From Gymnogyps californianus (taxonomy: Eukaryota > Chordata > Aves > Accipitriformes > Cathartidae): 64,000 nucleotides of DNA. Position 1 is the first letter of the stretch; the number at the start of each line of letters is the position of its first letter. A program made the translations under genes and the position numbers. The stretch is from contig NC_059500.1 of assembly GCF_018139145.2 (NCBI RefSeq), positions 21,991,437-22,055,436 on the forward strand, written 5' to 3'. The notes below the pieces were generated by a model. The model made no database searches, was not told the origin of the DNA, and saw only the letters and a program-made list of their open reading frames with translations. This document shows, one piece after another, positions 23,961-35,782 of the stretch.

Positions 23961-26900
23961 TTTACAATGGATCCAGAGAACTATTTTATTCCCAAACATC
24001 CAACTTCTGTTTGACTTTCAGGAGTTACTTGATTTTCTTCATGAACCAAAGGAAAGAGCACAAAAATAGATCATTGAGAATAGCTACTTCTTAGGCAGTT
24101 CTTTGTTAGAGGTTTGCAGGGAATTAAGTGTAGCAAAAGATCATCCAAAATAAAGGAAAGGACAGAATGAATAAAAGTGACTCAAATCTCACAAAACCAG
24201 TGACCTACCTTTACAGAAGATTAAGTGTGAGAAGTTTTTCAGAGACTAAACACATATCACAGAAATTCCAATTGTTCTTATACGTCCTATGTTGTTTTTT
24301 TCAGTTCAGTTCTTACCCTTTAATGGAAATAGATTAAAAGGTTGGTACTATGACTGTGTGTCATTTTGCCGAATGCCTATGGAGGACTGCCTTATATGAA
24401 AGCTTTGAACAAACACTACATTCAAAGAATTCTGATACTTTACTTCAAGCCTAACTCTAGAAGCAATGGGGAAGAGGACAAAGTTCAATTTGATTCAGAC
24501 TCACACTTCCAATTCATTTCCACTGAGCTCTGAAAGCCAGAGCAGATTCAACTTCAGCACTCCACTCTCAACCACAGTGCTTGCACAAAGACATGGACCC
24601 AACCTGCTGGGTTCTGCATTTATACAAGCAAACCAAAAGTCAGTCTGCACACCTAGCTGCCCCTCTGAAGTGCATAAGGTACCATTACAGACATGGTAAA
24701 CACAGGCTTTTTTTTTCCAGAACGTCCTTACAGCAGTATTACAGAAATACTTGCACTAAAGGTGTTGAGACCAATACTAAGCGTTAAAACCACTCCATCA
24801 TGGCCTTCACTACCTGAAAACATCAAAATTCCACCAAAAGCTCAGAACAGACAAACAGTGCCAAGTAGAACACCACAGAAAGGTCTTACCATTGCTAAAC
24901 AGCAAAAAAATCCTGTTCTTCTGAGACAATCAGAAGAGGAATGTTGCTATATAAAAATGTCATTTGTTACAAATGTCCTGCTGATGAAAATTTTAAATTT
25001 CAGTGAAGCAGAACAGCAACTATGTATGAAAACCATATATGCTTTAGTTCCAAGCCAGATTCAGTGGGGACTAACGTTGCTACAGTTTAGAGTTCAGCAT
25101 TTTTAAAAAATCACAATGCAGTTTCAATTCCAACTGAAGAAAAATAATACATTACTTTCAGATCCATATTTTAATTCATTATGCCCGTGACTGGTCAGAC
25201 AGGACAGATCCAAAACAGCATCCATTGCTCAGAGCACATGAATGGCATCAAAGTCACAAACTATGGACTTCGAAGACATGCAGGACCAGAGACAGATCGT
25301 TTTGCTCAACCCTCACTCTGTCTGTTTTTGGAAAAAAGCCAGCAGAACCCTCCTGGAGATCACCACCATTTGCCTTGAAAGGTATCTTGAGAAGTCTCAT
25401 TTTTCACTTTCACACAGCAAAGCCTCTGGGTTTCACAAAGCTGTGTTGCAGAGAGAGGTATTTGGAAAACTATATGCAGAGGAAATTGTAAGGCATGAAA
25501 CCTTAAACTTGGAGGAAATTTACTCTTGCAAAGCATCATTAAACTGCACAAACAATACGCTAGTCTCTAGCACACAGGCCCATCAGACAGTCCCATGAAT
25601 GTGTTGTGTACTTAAGGACACTGGAGTGTTTATGACCCAATCCTCCTTTTCCAGGAACACCATTTTGCCTAGGGATCACAGTCTGGCAAATATCTGCCAG
25701 GCACCTTAGCAAGTCCCAACCACCAGAATATATTTGGCATTCCCATGTGTTCAGGACAGCTCCAGTTTAAATAGACTTTTTCAGGCAAGAATCTGAAATG
25801 CTTTGCAGCTATCAGTTCAGCCTCATGCTACCCTTAAAGCATACTGGGTAGTTAAGAGAGTGAAGTGCAGGCAGAGAAACACAACAGCACAGAAGCCCTT
25901 ATCTGCCTGAGCCAGCAGAGCTGTGCGTGCTGCCCTCTGTGACTGTGACTTGGAAGGGAGACGTTAGGAACTGGGACAGGCTACCCTTGGTGCTGCTCTA
26001 AATCCTGAACAGAACTGAACTTGTCCTAGGACAGCTCTGGAAGGAACAAAGCAAGCACACAAAAACACTGGTTTCATCTCTGCTGGATGCTCTGCTTTCT
26101 GTCCTGAGCAAAGAAACTGCATGTAGTATTTAGTGAATAACCTTCTGTTGTCCTCTCTAATGGTAACTATTGACAGTGGCTGCTTGCGTTAAGTGTTTTT
26201 CTGTAAGTTTAATCCCAAATTTGTCAATTGAAGGCATCCATGTTAATAAATTGAAAGTAGCAATTTTTTGGTCAGATGGGAACAGAAAGGTATTTCAATC
26301 CTCCAGAGCCTTTGCTCTAATCAGTAAATGCACCTTCTTCCTGTCAGATACCTAAGGTCAAAATTTTGTTATGTCAGTAGTCTAATTCCAGCCCGTTTCT
26401 TGTGGAAATGAGCAATAAACTCCAGTATCTTAATATTCAACAGTGGCAAGAAGTCAAACATGCAAATTACAACTTCAATGAAAACGGAAGAATAATTTAT
26501 TTGGTTCTGTAAGCTTTAAAAAACACATGAATAGAAGCCAAATATAAATAATCAGAGGTGATTGATAGCACATACAGGAGCTTTTTGTTCCAGTCAGTTG
26601 TTTCACAGCCAAAAAAAATACAGATCCTGTCACTGATGGCTTTTGTCTTCAGCAACAGTGGGAACTGTGATTATCTTGTTGGTACTGCAACTCAGTACTA
26701 TTCTTATTTGCTCTGCAAGATTATGAACAGAATAAACCTTCAAAGGAAATACCTTCTCTAATCATTTACAAAGACAAGTTGTGCAACAGATGCTTTGTAC
26801 TTCATACAGTGCTCTAGTCGCTGGCACTTTCTTCACTGCCACTACCCTCCGTTAATGCAGTCTTGACTTCGTGCTTTCTAAAGCAGAAAAAATGTATCCC

Positions 26901-27330
26901 TGGCAGCAGTTTCAGTCTTCATCTCACAGAAATCTTGTCATAACAAAGCCTCTTTTGACAGAGGTGCAATTAATTAACACAAGACTATGTAGGAAAGTTT
27001 TCCATGTGAAAAAAAATGTGAGTTCTTGGATCCAGAAAGTGCAAGACTTAAATTTGCTTGCTATACATACCATTTAAACTCATTGTAGCATGTATCTGTT
27101 ATCACCTTCCAACAGTGGAAATATAACAGCAACAATGAAGAAGCGATGCCAATATTCCTACCGTTCCCAACAGAAAGGTCCGAAAGAAACTCTGATTCTT
27201 GCCAACTATCTTTACTTTCCTCACAACAAAACATAGTGAAACCATCTTCCTTCAAACTACTCTCTGATGACCTTTCTGGACCCCTGCAAAACCACAGTTT
27301 GAGCTATTGGCTACTGTATAGTGTACTGTG

Positions 27331-27358
27331 CACACACAGACACATACATACACAGACA
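27331..27358. repeat. CA-rich imperfect microsatellite
   Basis: CACACACAGACACATACATACACAG-type repeats with G and T interruptions form a short simple repeat. Confidence 0.8.
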
Positions 27359-28795
27359 TTCAGTGAATCTAGACACAGACCTAGTTATGGTATCACCTTT
27401 AAATATTCCTATTTGACTGTTAGAAGACCAATACAGGAAATTAATGATTTTTCCTAAACTCCCAGACTGGTCAAGAGATTTTCTATACTAAACCACTGTT
27501 ATCGTAATTAACATTCAATTACATCAGCACATAAGATATCTCAGTTAAGATTGAGATTGCATTATTTCCGGTATATATCAAACAAGAAAATGCAGGAACT
27601 TGCAACAGATTTCAGAGCAAGTGACTGATGAATGATGTAAAAAAAATAAGCTCATTCAATAGGGGTGATAAACAAAAAAGCTATGAAAGATTTAAAAAAA
27701 AAAACAGAAGTCTTAGCGTACATTTCACCTGGCCAATATTACATGCAATAACAGCCAGACATAAGAGAAAGGTAGTGTTTAAGGAGAGATTTTAAAGATT
27801 TTTTTTTACAAGTTTTTTAGAATTTTGATAAGCATTCCAACTTCTTCAGTGAAAGTCAGACAAACAAAAATGCAACACAATCATTTCTAATAATATACAG
27901 AAGGGAACAGGGAATGAATGGTAACTGAGGCTAAGGGAGAACATTATTGTATCTGGTGTGCTGTGAGTAAGAAAAACTCACCACGTAACCTTGGAAGGAT
28001 TTTAAGAAAATTTAGGAACAGATAAAAATACTACTCATCTGTCTGACTGTGGTAGATCCTACTGCCTCGGCACCACTGTTCATAAGGTTTTAAGCTGGTC
28101 TGTGAAACAAGCGTTGGTCACTACTTGCATTTCAGTTTACAGCAGTGTAAAAAAAAGTGACTTGTGACCTTCCCCTATAACCCATTCAGACAAACCACTG
28201 GTCTGCACTGCTGGCACATGTGGGCATTTTGGAAGCAATCGTTAAAGAATTGTCTTTACAAGGTGATTAGGGGTGCACAGCACAAACAGAAAGTGACTCA
28301 AGAAACTAACCTTTTTCTCCTCCCCCCAAATGGTAGCACACATTGGTTTTCATGACTAGCATTTCATTGATTGAGGCATGCACTGCCCAGCACCAAGGAA
28401 ACAGCATGCTGGCTACATGTCAGACCAATGGTACTCCGACAAAATGTATGTCTCAACAGTGTGCTTGTTCATTAGACACAAGAAGATTGAGATGTCAAGT
28501 CACATATCAAAAAATCATTGTGTAAACAGCTGTAAAGCAAGAGAACTTTTGCCTTTATATAAAAGCTAAAGAGTACATAGCAGATCTTCTTTCAGTTCTC
28601 TTATGTTACTGTGAGCGAAGCCAGATTTAAGGGTGTGTGAAGAAAACAGCCATCTACCTTTGACAGTAAAGCAAATTTGGAAATGGTGAGAGTCCAAAAT
28701 TCTCCAGAAATATTAGTTTCCTGTTAAAACTGGGAAATTGACAGATTGCTCAATGCAATTCACTTTGTGCTTTATCATTGAATAGCAAGTCAATT

Positions 28796-28809
28796 AAAAA
28801 AAAAAAAAA
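28796..28809 (+). repeat. Poly(A) tract
   Basis: There are fourteen consecutive A residues. No LINE or processed-pseudogene body was recognised upstream and no target duplication was found, so it is treated as a simple homopolymer. Confidence 0.8.
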
Positions 28810-31800
28810 CAAACCTTTTGCCTGGCAAAGTTGAAGCAAACAGGTATGCAGATTTGATTCCAATGTTAAAATGGTTTAAGAGTACAGAAGAGTTCTCTGA
28901 AAGATACTTGAATTTACATCAGTATATAAAATGGCTAGATTCAATGTCTGCCAATGCTGAACTGAAGTATACTAGCTTTATGATCACATATGCAATGATG
29001 AGGAAGAAATCAGTTGGGAAAAAACTTAAGTGTCACCTAGATCTCATGCTGGGGATCTGCACAGAGCTGAATTTCATTTTCTGGAAAGTATCCCTAGAGG
29101 TGAGCCCACTGTCATAAGAAGCATTGGAAAATACATATTTTAAGAAAATGTTAAGTATTATTGGTAGAATGTAGGTTTTGATTTTATACGGTACAAGTGT
29201 CCTATCAGAAAGCTACAGTTAACAATTCCATTAATGCAGGCAGAGAAAAGAAAAAGTTTTGCCAAAATACTAACATATAGTTCAAAAGAATTTGGAGTCA
29301 GCAGATCAAAAGCCTTTAATAATTCCTGCTTATTGTTGATTTTCACAGAAAAGTAGAATAAATAATGGCATGACTCATTTCTTTCTTTGAGTGAATACTC
29401 ACAGCTTTCCTCCCCACCCTGGTTCTTTATTGGCAATCAGGCATCCAGCTCCACTTTTCAGAAAGCAGCAGCCTTACGTCCAGTTACCACCTTCAATTCC
29501 TCCTCTTACCATCTTTTGGAAGCAAGAGACAAGCATTAAAGGCATAATAGAAGAAAGCAGGATGTCCTACAATACTGTTAAAAAAAAAAAGCAAGCTTAA
29601 AAATCACCAACAGGTAGGAAAAGCAGAAGGTACAAAAAAGGCCTTTTGACAGGCCAGCAAGACAAAGGAGTGCTCTAGGGCACTCAGATTTCTAAGTGCT
29701 TCAATTACTAATCACTGCACGCTTCAGGAACCAAAAGTATTTTGAGTCCAACAGTGAATCTAAATGCAAAAGGGAAATTACTCTTATATTGACCAGAGGA
29801 CCATCTGTCCTCCAGGACTCTGTTTGGATAGTCTTAGGAAAGCTTAAACCCAGCTTCCCTTCACTGGGACAGTAATTGATTAACAATTCTGGCAGACTTC
29901 CAAGCAGTTTGAATTTGAACTAAAAGAAGGTAATTCAAATTAGCTGGTTTTGGTTTGAGTCTATCTGTAATTCAATGCCAGCACAGTTCTGCTTAAGAGA
30001 TTTTAAACAATCCAATTGCTAGGCTCAGAAAGCACTCAATCCAAAGCTGTCAGATAAAATCAGTACAAAGCAACTTTACACATGAATAAGTCCATGTGGC
30101 AGTTTACATGTTAATTTTGTTTGCAAAATGGAAAATTTTTCAAAGAATTTCACAGATAATGCATCTCATTTTATTTCTGTGAGCTGGAGAAAAGTGTAAC
30201 ATTGAATTTAAGAGTATCTCATGTCTCTGGCCCTTTAAATAATAGAAATAAGAGGCAATTATAAGCAAAGACTGGAAAATCACTTCCATATAATGCATTG
30301 GCCATCTCTGCATCCTGGAAAAAAGCTTCTTTGGCATGGTCCTTCACCACTTGCATTAGAGAGGTTAAGTTGGGGAAATCAGAGTGTGCCTATACTGAAA
30401 GTTTCATAAGTATTTTTCTATCCCAGTGTAGTTCTGAGGAATCTGTAGCACAGAAGGGCCACAATGCAAATAAAGCCACTACCTGGTGGCTTCGAACCAC
30501 ATGGATCTTCAGCTTCCAAGATTTGTAGCATTGCTGGAACTGAACTGGTGTTTACCAATGTCTCAAGACATTTGTACCCTAAGACACTTTTCTTAGCGTT
30601 AACAGTATTTAAGATAGCAAACAGCCAACAGAAGGGGAGGATGTTAACAGTCCTTCAGCATTTAGAGAGACAGAGGAACAGACCATTTTAAGACTCACAG
30701 CAAGAAAACACTTCTCTTGGGGTACATTAAATCCTGGAATTATTTTCAAGTGGTAGAGAAGATCCAGGAGAACAGAAGACAGACAAGACACATACAACTG
30801 GAAATACAGATTAGAAAAGTAGAGGTGATATGAAATCAATACTTTTTACCATCCTCTCCTGAAGAACACACAGGATCCAGGTAACAACATAGCTCTCTTG
30901 CTCCGCACAAGCCCTAGTTGAAGCATTAGCTCCCTGAGCAACGTCTTCCCTGCTAGTAACTCTGGACATAGTCAAAGAAGTTCTGCTTATTTAGTCTGTC
31001 TAATGATTGCATCCAATCTTCCTTAAAGTATGAATAATAAAAGCCTTTCTGTTATTTAATTCTGCCTACACCTACCATGCAGCTGCTTAAAATACCAGAA
31101 AATAGAGATTCCCTGATAAATAACCAGTGCTGCTTGTCGAGTGCTAACAATGCCTCCGTGAGTACAAAGACAGGTCAGTCAGGCCGGAGCAAACTCAGTA
31201 GTGAGTTGTGTCAATCACACCCAAAACATCTGGAGGTAAACAGCAAGATATTCTGACAAATGCATCAGAGCTCAAGTATCCTCTCACTTTCTGGGCCCTG
31301 CCAGTCCTATTTCTGAATGAAAATCTTTGCTTGGCAAGACGCTGGAGGACGTTATCCCCTAAAGGACAGAGATAAGGAAATTAAGTGAGAACAAGCCTAC
31401 AAAGTCCTCTTAAACAGGACTGTCTATGGCGCATCTGAACATTCAGTCCCTGTTATCACAGCCCATGAAGAAATTCTCACATTTGCTCTCTTGATGCCAT
31501 TTTTTAGAAGAATAACAAAGCTGTAAAAGAAACACTGATGCATGTCAGATCAATATTTACTAACACTTTCTCAAGCAATGCTGGATTGCCAGTGTGCTCT
31601 GTGGAACTACGTACACCCAATGGGACATGATCAAAATTTCTACATATCCCACAGTCAGGGATATCCAGAAAAACCAAGTAAATGTTCCATATTCTCAAAT
31701 GTCATAAAGAAATATTTTTCAAGTAGAAAAGAAGATATGTTTACAGAAAACCAAAGGTGTGTCCTTGTATTTACAAATTAATAAAACTCTATAATATTTG

Positions 31801-32295
31801 AAAGACAACTTCTTTTTGCTCAACATGGTTTCTGTTGGTAATTTGGATTTGCGGTTTTTTCCCCCCAAGAAAACATTAAAGACCATTAATCTCACAGGTG
31901 TTTTAGTGAACGTTATGGTTTTGGAATCTAGGTTTGGGCAAGTAAACTCTCTGCAACTCTCTATAAAACAAAACACTTTAACATTTGGAAAGCCTTTTCC
32001 AATTGTTTTAATTTTTGCGTGTCTATATACTCATGTGCAAGAATATTTATTTATAGCTATTAAAATCACTTGCTTACAACTGCAAGTTCAAATTAGAAGA
32101 TGACTGGCATTAAAAGCTTTATAATAGCTTAATTAAGCAAACTTCATAATTTGCAAATAATTGACTCTGGTGGCCTCTTGAGTGCAATTGATAGACATTA
32201 TTCTTCTATGTGTAAAAGTTTATAATACATGTACTTTTGTACATGAATAGACCAGTACAAAAAAAAAAAGTATTAGATAAGTCTCCACCCTTTGT

Positions 32296-32360
32296 AGAGA
32301 GATGCAGACCAACTCCTTCCAACCCAAACCACTAGGCTATGAATGTGTTCTGTGGTAGTG
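32296..32360 (+). mobile_element. CR1 LINE 3' tail fragment
   Basis: The sequence 'aactccttccaacccaaacc' followed by 'ctatgaatgtgttctgtg' matches the CR1 3' end (ccccttccaacccaaaccattctatgattctgtg) in sense orientation. Only the last 60-70 bp are recognisable, which is the usual heavy 5' truncation of CR1. It encodes nothing. Confidence 0.55.
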
Positions 32361-33809
32361 TTAGCTCCAGCTAATAAATCTCTGCTTCTTAGTTGAAGAA
32401 AAAAAGAGCTTTTCCAGAAATGGAAGTACTGGAAGGCCAGAGTTGGGCTTGCTACAGCATATTCAGGTTATTTCTTTAGCACCCATCACAAAATGCACAA
32501 AATATCAGCGTGTGTTTTCTCAACAAGCCCTATATTTTGAGACCCAAAGACAGTATCTCAGTTCCTTAACTCAAGCCTACAGAGTTTAACTGGGTGCACC
32601 CCAATGATGTTTGTAACTTTGACTCCTAACATATTAGCACAGTAGTTTAAATGCAGTGAAAGAAATCAATTTTCCAAGAAGCAACTCTTCTCCATTTCAG
32701 GAAGCTAGCTTTGCTTTCATAGCACTGCCAAAAAAAACCTTAAAAAAACCAAAACAAAACAACTTTAACTTTTGTTCTTTCCAACTGTATGTCAAATCAA
32801 TAGTCCTTCTGTGGAATTAATTTACTTTGTGCCCAGGTAGACAAAACTGAAAATTTAATCAATACAAAAGAAAACTTGTTTGACAAATCCTGGATGATAA
32901 CGACCAATGGTTTTGCTTTCCTGCCTTTTTTTCTGCAGAATTGTTATTTTGTGCGTGAGGAGCTATAACAATAATACTAATAATATATAGAAAGTTGTCC
33001 TACCCATATCAAAGGCACACCTGCAGGTGCAGTTCAGTGGCAGAGCAGCATTCTAAAACAAAGGGAAAGAGAAAATAAAGGATGGAAAGGTCTCAGTACA
33101 GCTTGCCTGTGAGCACTCTTCTGATAAAATGCTATTTGATTACGTTCCAATAATAAAAAGAGGCTTATTTAGGAGCTAATGGCACCCTATTATTTACTGG
33201 AAGGTACACGTAATGGTCCTGCGAACATTAAAAGAAAAAAAAAAAGCAAATATTCAGACAAACACAATCCAAACTTGCCACCCTCACTCCGCCAGTCAAC
33301 TTCAGATCTACTTTAAGATGAACTTCTCCTCAAATTTAAGTTACTCTTCATTCGAGGAATCTACACTCAACCAAATCTTAAAAGCCCTAGCAATGAAAAA
33401 GCTTCTGTAACATGGGAAATCATCACATTTGGGCTACCATATGCCAGCAAACTGGTCCAAAGTTCTCTGGTGCTCACAAAAAATGTCCTCTTACCAGCAT
33501 CTTTTCCACACAAAGATGAGGATTCAATTACAAAACAGCGGTGCAACTGCTGTGGTACTACATCACAAGGAAAAAGGTAATCTCACAGGCAAGTTTATGA
33601 TTCAGTGGGAAGACAGAACGAGAGGTTATATATCTGTAAGATTGGCATCTGTAAACATCTTCATCACTGAAGAGGGAAAAGTATAATGAGAAAATAAACA
33701 TTTAAGCATTTGGCAGGCAATATAGCCTTTCTCAAAAGGCATGACAGCTGCAGTTGGAAATGACAACACCACATTTTGATCACACTTGATAGCATAGGAA
33801 TTACTCACC

Positions 33810-33975
33810 ATATAAATGTACATATATATCACATGTATAATTAATCATTACTAATTGTTCAACTCATTCTCTCTGTATAATACATACATAGTACATGTAC
33901 ATACTAAATGAGACATATAATATGTATGTATCATGTATAGGTACACATATTATATATGTACCATGTAAATGTATG
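33810..33975. repeat. Degenerate TACATG/TATG simple-sequence region
   Basis: The stretch is dominated by interleaved TACATA, ACATGTA and TATGTATG steps, with many small self-complementary words such as ACATGT and GTACATGTAC. It looks like a decayed A/T/C/G-mixed microsatellite. No transposon ends were seen. Confidence 0.6.
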
Positions 33976-34882
33976 TAGCACTCTCAGATTTTAGGATGGG
34001 ATGGATCTACCCCATCTAACTTCAGGTATCTACAAAATAGACATCCACAAGTGAGCTATTTACCCTGGGCCCCCTGTACAGTCAACAGACGGAAAGAACA
34101 ACTGTTAGCACCCAAGTCATCTGCATCTAATTCCACTTCACACAGATGTATATCTGGAGTAACAGCACTTCCACAATTAGAGTGGAGGAACATGAAGTCA
34201 CACCACTAACCCTCGCTCCTCCATGACTTCCCACCCCAGCCCTTGGTTTCCAAGCTATTCTAGCTGCCACAGGGCATTTAAATCAGAATTAAAAGCAGCA
34301 TAATAGGAAATCCATGAGTGTGACATTAGCCCTATTTTGTCTATGCAGCTCTAGCAAATAGCAAGGTGTCTCCTCCATATGGAAAGTGTGAGGATCAGTT
34401 AAGCACAAAAACATTAACTGGATTCAGTACCTTGACTGACAAATAATACCATTGGAAGTGACAACATGAAATATTTTTACTTATTTGTTTGCTCCACTGT
34501 GGTTTTGATGACCTGAGTGGAATTAACATGGTTCTTGACCTTAACTTTAAAAAGTGTTTAAGCATTTTACAACTATTTTCTTTTGAATAAAATTTTCCAG
34601 TTACTGCAGTCACAAAGTCTCAAAGAGACTTCCAGTTTTTCTTCACAAATGTCTTACAAGCCATTAAATCTTTCTCAGAGTAATTTTTAGAAGTACAGCA
34701 AGCCTCTGCTGCTTGTTCAAAAACCACTGTTTTGAAGATCATAGTAACCACTGTATCATTATGGAATATTTCATTTCCCAGAATGCTGATTCTCTAACAC
34801 AATCAATAGCTGGTTCCTCCTACACCTTATGATTATTTTCTTCAATAAAAAATCCCTCTATTTTTAGCCTTTTTATCACTTC

Positions 34883-34899
34883 TTTTTTTTTTTTTTTTT
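34883..34899. repeat. Poly(T) tract
   Basis: Seventeen consecutive T residues follow a T-rich lead-in. On the minus strand this would be a poly(A), but no retroposed body is recognised upstream on that strand. Confidence 0.8.
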
Positions 34900-35442
34900 G
34901 GCATTTGTAAAGCTTTCCGAGTATTCCTTAATCCAGCCAAAAGTCTAAAAATTGTTAGATAGGACAGGCACTTGCTCCAGAGACTTGAAATTTACTCTGC
35001 CATCAGAAAGCCTGGGGTATTTACACTCTATGTGGATACCCTGCTGAAGCACACTCCCATAGCCCAGATCCAGGGATACCCAGGCTAACTACCTCATGCT
35101 GACTGGGAATCCTCTTAGGTCCACTAGATACTGTCCCCTTCTCAGTATGGACCAGAGACTCTAGAAGACCTCGGAAGTTGTCCTGGTTTTGGCTGGGATA
35201 GAGTTAATTTTCTTCTTAGTAGCTGGTACAGTGCTGTGGTTTGGATTTAGTGTGAGAACGGTGTTGATAACACTCTGATGTTTTAGTTGTTGCTAAGTAG
35301 CGCTTATCCTAAGTTAAGGACTTTTCAGTTTCCCATGCTCTGCCAGCAAGCAGGTGTGCAAGAAGCTGGGAGGGAGCAGAGCCGGGGCAGCTGACCCGAA
35401 CTAGCCAAAGGGGTATTCCATACCATGGAATGTAATGCCCAG

Positions 35443-35450
35443 TATATAAA
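35443..35450 (+). promoter_or_regulatory. TATA box of solo LTR
   Basis: TATATAAA sits about 265 bp into the LTR, with a G-rich stretch directly downstream, in the expected U3 position. The CRE found upstream of the TATA box in copy 1 is destroyed here (it reads GAATGTAATG). If active, transcription would run rightward into 35.8 kb and beyond. Confidence 0.6.
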
Positions 35451-35584
35451 CAGGGGGGAGTAGGCCAGGAGGGGCAGATTGCAGCTCTGGCATCAGTCAG
35501 CGGGTGGTGAGCATTGTGCATCACTGCTGGGATTTTTTTCCCTTTTTTTTTCCCCCTCTTCTTTTTTTGTTATATTCCTTTTCA

Positions 35585-35638
35585 TTACTATTATTATTAT
35601 TATATTTCATTATTATTAGTAGTATTATATTTTACTTT
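35585..35638 (+). repeat. ATT-rich trinucleotide tract within the LTR
   Basis: ATT, TATT and AGT steps form an imperfect triplet repeat inside the R region of the solo LTR. It is a known kind of variation in this LTR family and explains part of the length and sequence difference from copy 1. Confidence 0.8.
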
Positions 35639-35642
35639 AGTT

Positions 35643-35648
35643 ATTAAA
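35643..35648 (+). terminator. LTR poly(A) signal ATTAAA
   Basis: ATTAAA follows the ATT-triplet tract and precedes the conserved 'cttatctcaacccacgag' block of the LTR, the usual place of the signal ending R. Copy 1 has ATGAAA at the aligned place. Confidence 0.55.
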
Positions 35649-35782
35649 CTGTTCTTATCTCAACCCACGAGTTTTAGCTTCTTTCTCAATTCTCCTCCCC
35701 ATCGCACTTGGAGCTGGGGGTGGAGTGAGGGAGCGGCTGTGTGGTGCTTAGTTGCTAACTGGGGTTAAACCATGACAGAAGT

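Larger units (their letters stand above)
22686..32295. other. Unannotated AT-rich non-coding DNA
   Basis: No gene is supported over this stretch. Contents worth naming are a perfect palindrome at 23940-23960, a CA-rich tract at 27331-27358, and poly(A) at 28796-28809. Frames of up to 137 codons (24693-25106 plus) have no recognisable domain. Confidence 0.55.
32361..35178. other. Unannotated AT-rich non-coding DNA
   Basis: No gene is supported. The stretch includes a TATG/TACAT-rich segment (33810-33975) and a T17 run (34883-34899). The last five bases (GAAGT, 35174-35178) are the 5' target-site copy of the next LTR. Confidence 0.55.
35179..35777 (+). mobile_element. Solo LTR, copy 2 (same ERV family)
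   Basis: The 599-bp LTR begins TGTCCTGGTTTTGGCTGGGA and ends GGGGTTAAACCATGACA, with TG...CA termini. It is flanked by perfect 5-bp direct repeats, GAAGT at 35174-35178 and again at 35778-35782, proving an intact integration whose interior was lost by LTR-LTR recombination. A canonical TATA box (35443-35450) and an ATTAAA poly(A) signal (35643-35648) are present. The region between them has a T-rich tract and an ATT-triplet run (about 35527-35640) not found in copy 1. It lies in opposite orientation to copy 1, 26.6 kb away. An 84-codon frame inside it is not a gene. Confidence 0.95.

Noticed and set aside
28818..29117. 99-codon plus-strand frame after a poly(A) tract, considered as a retropseudogene
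   Set aside because: The poly(A) lies upstream of the frame, not downstream. No parent gene is recognised and no target duplication was found.
35514..35768. 84-codon frame
   Set aside because: It lies within the solo LTR and starts in a T-rich tract. LTRs do not encode it.
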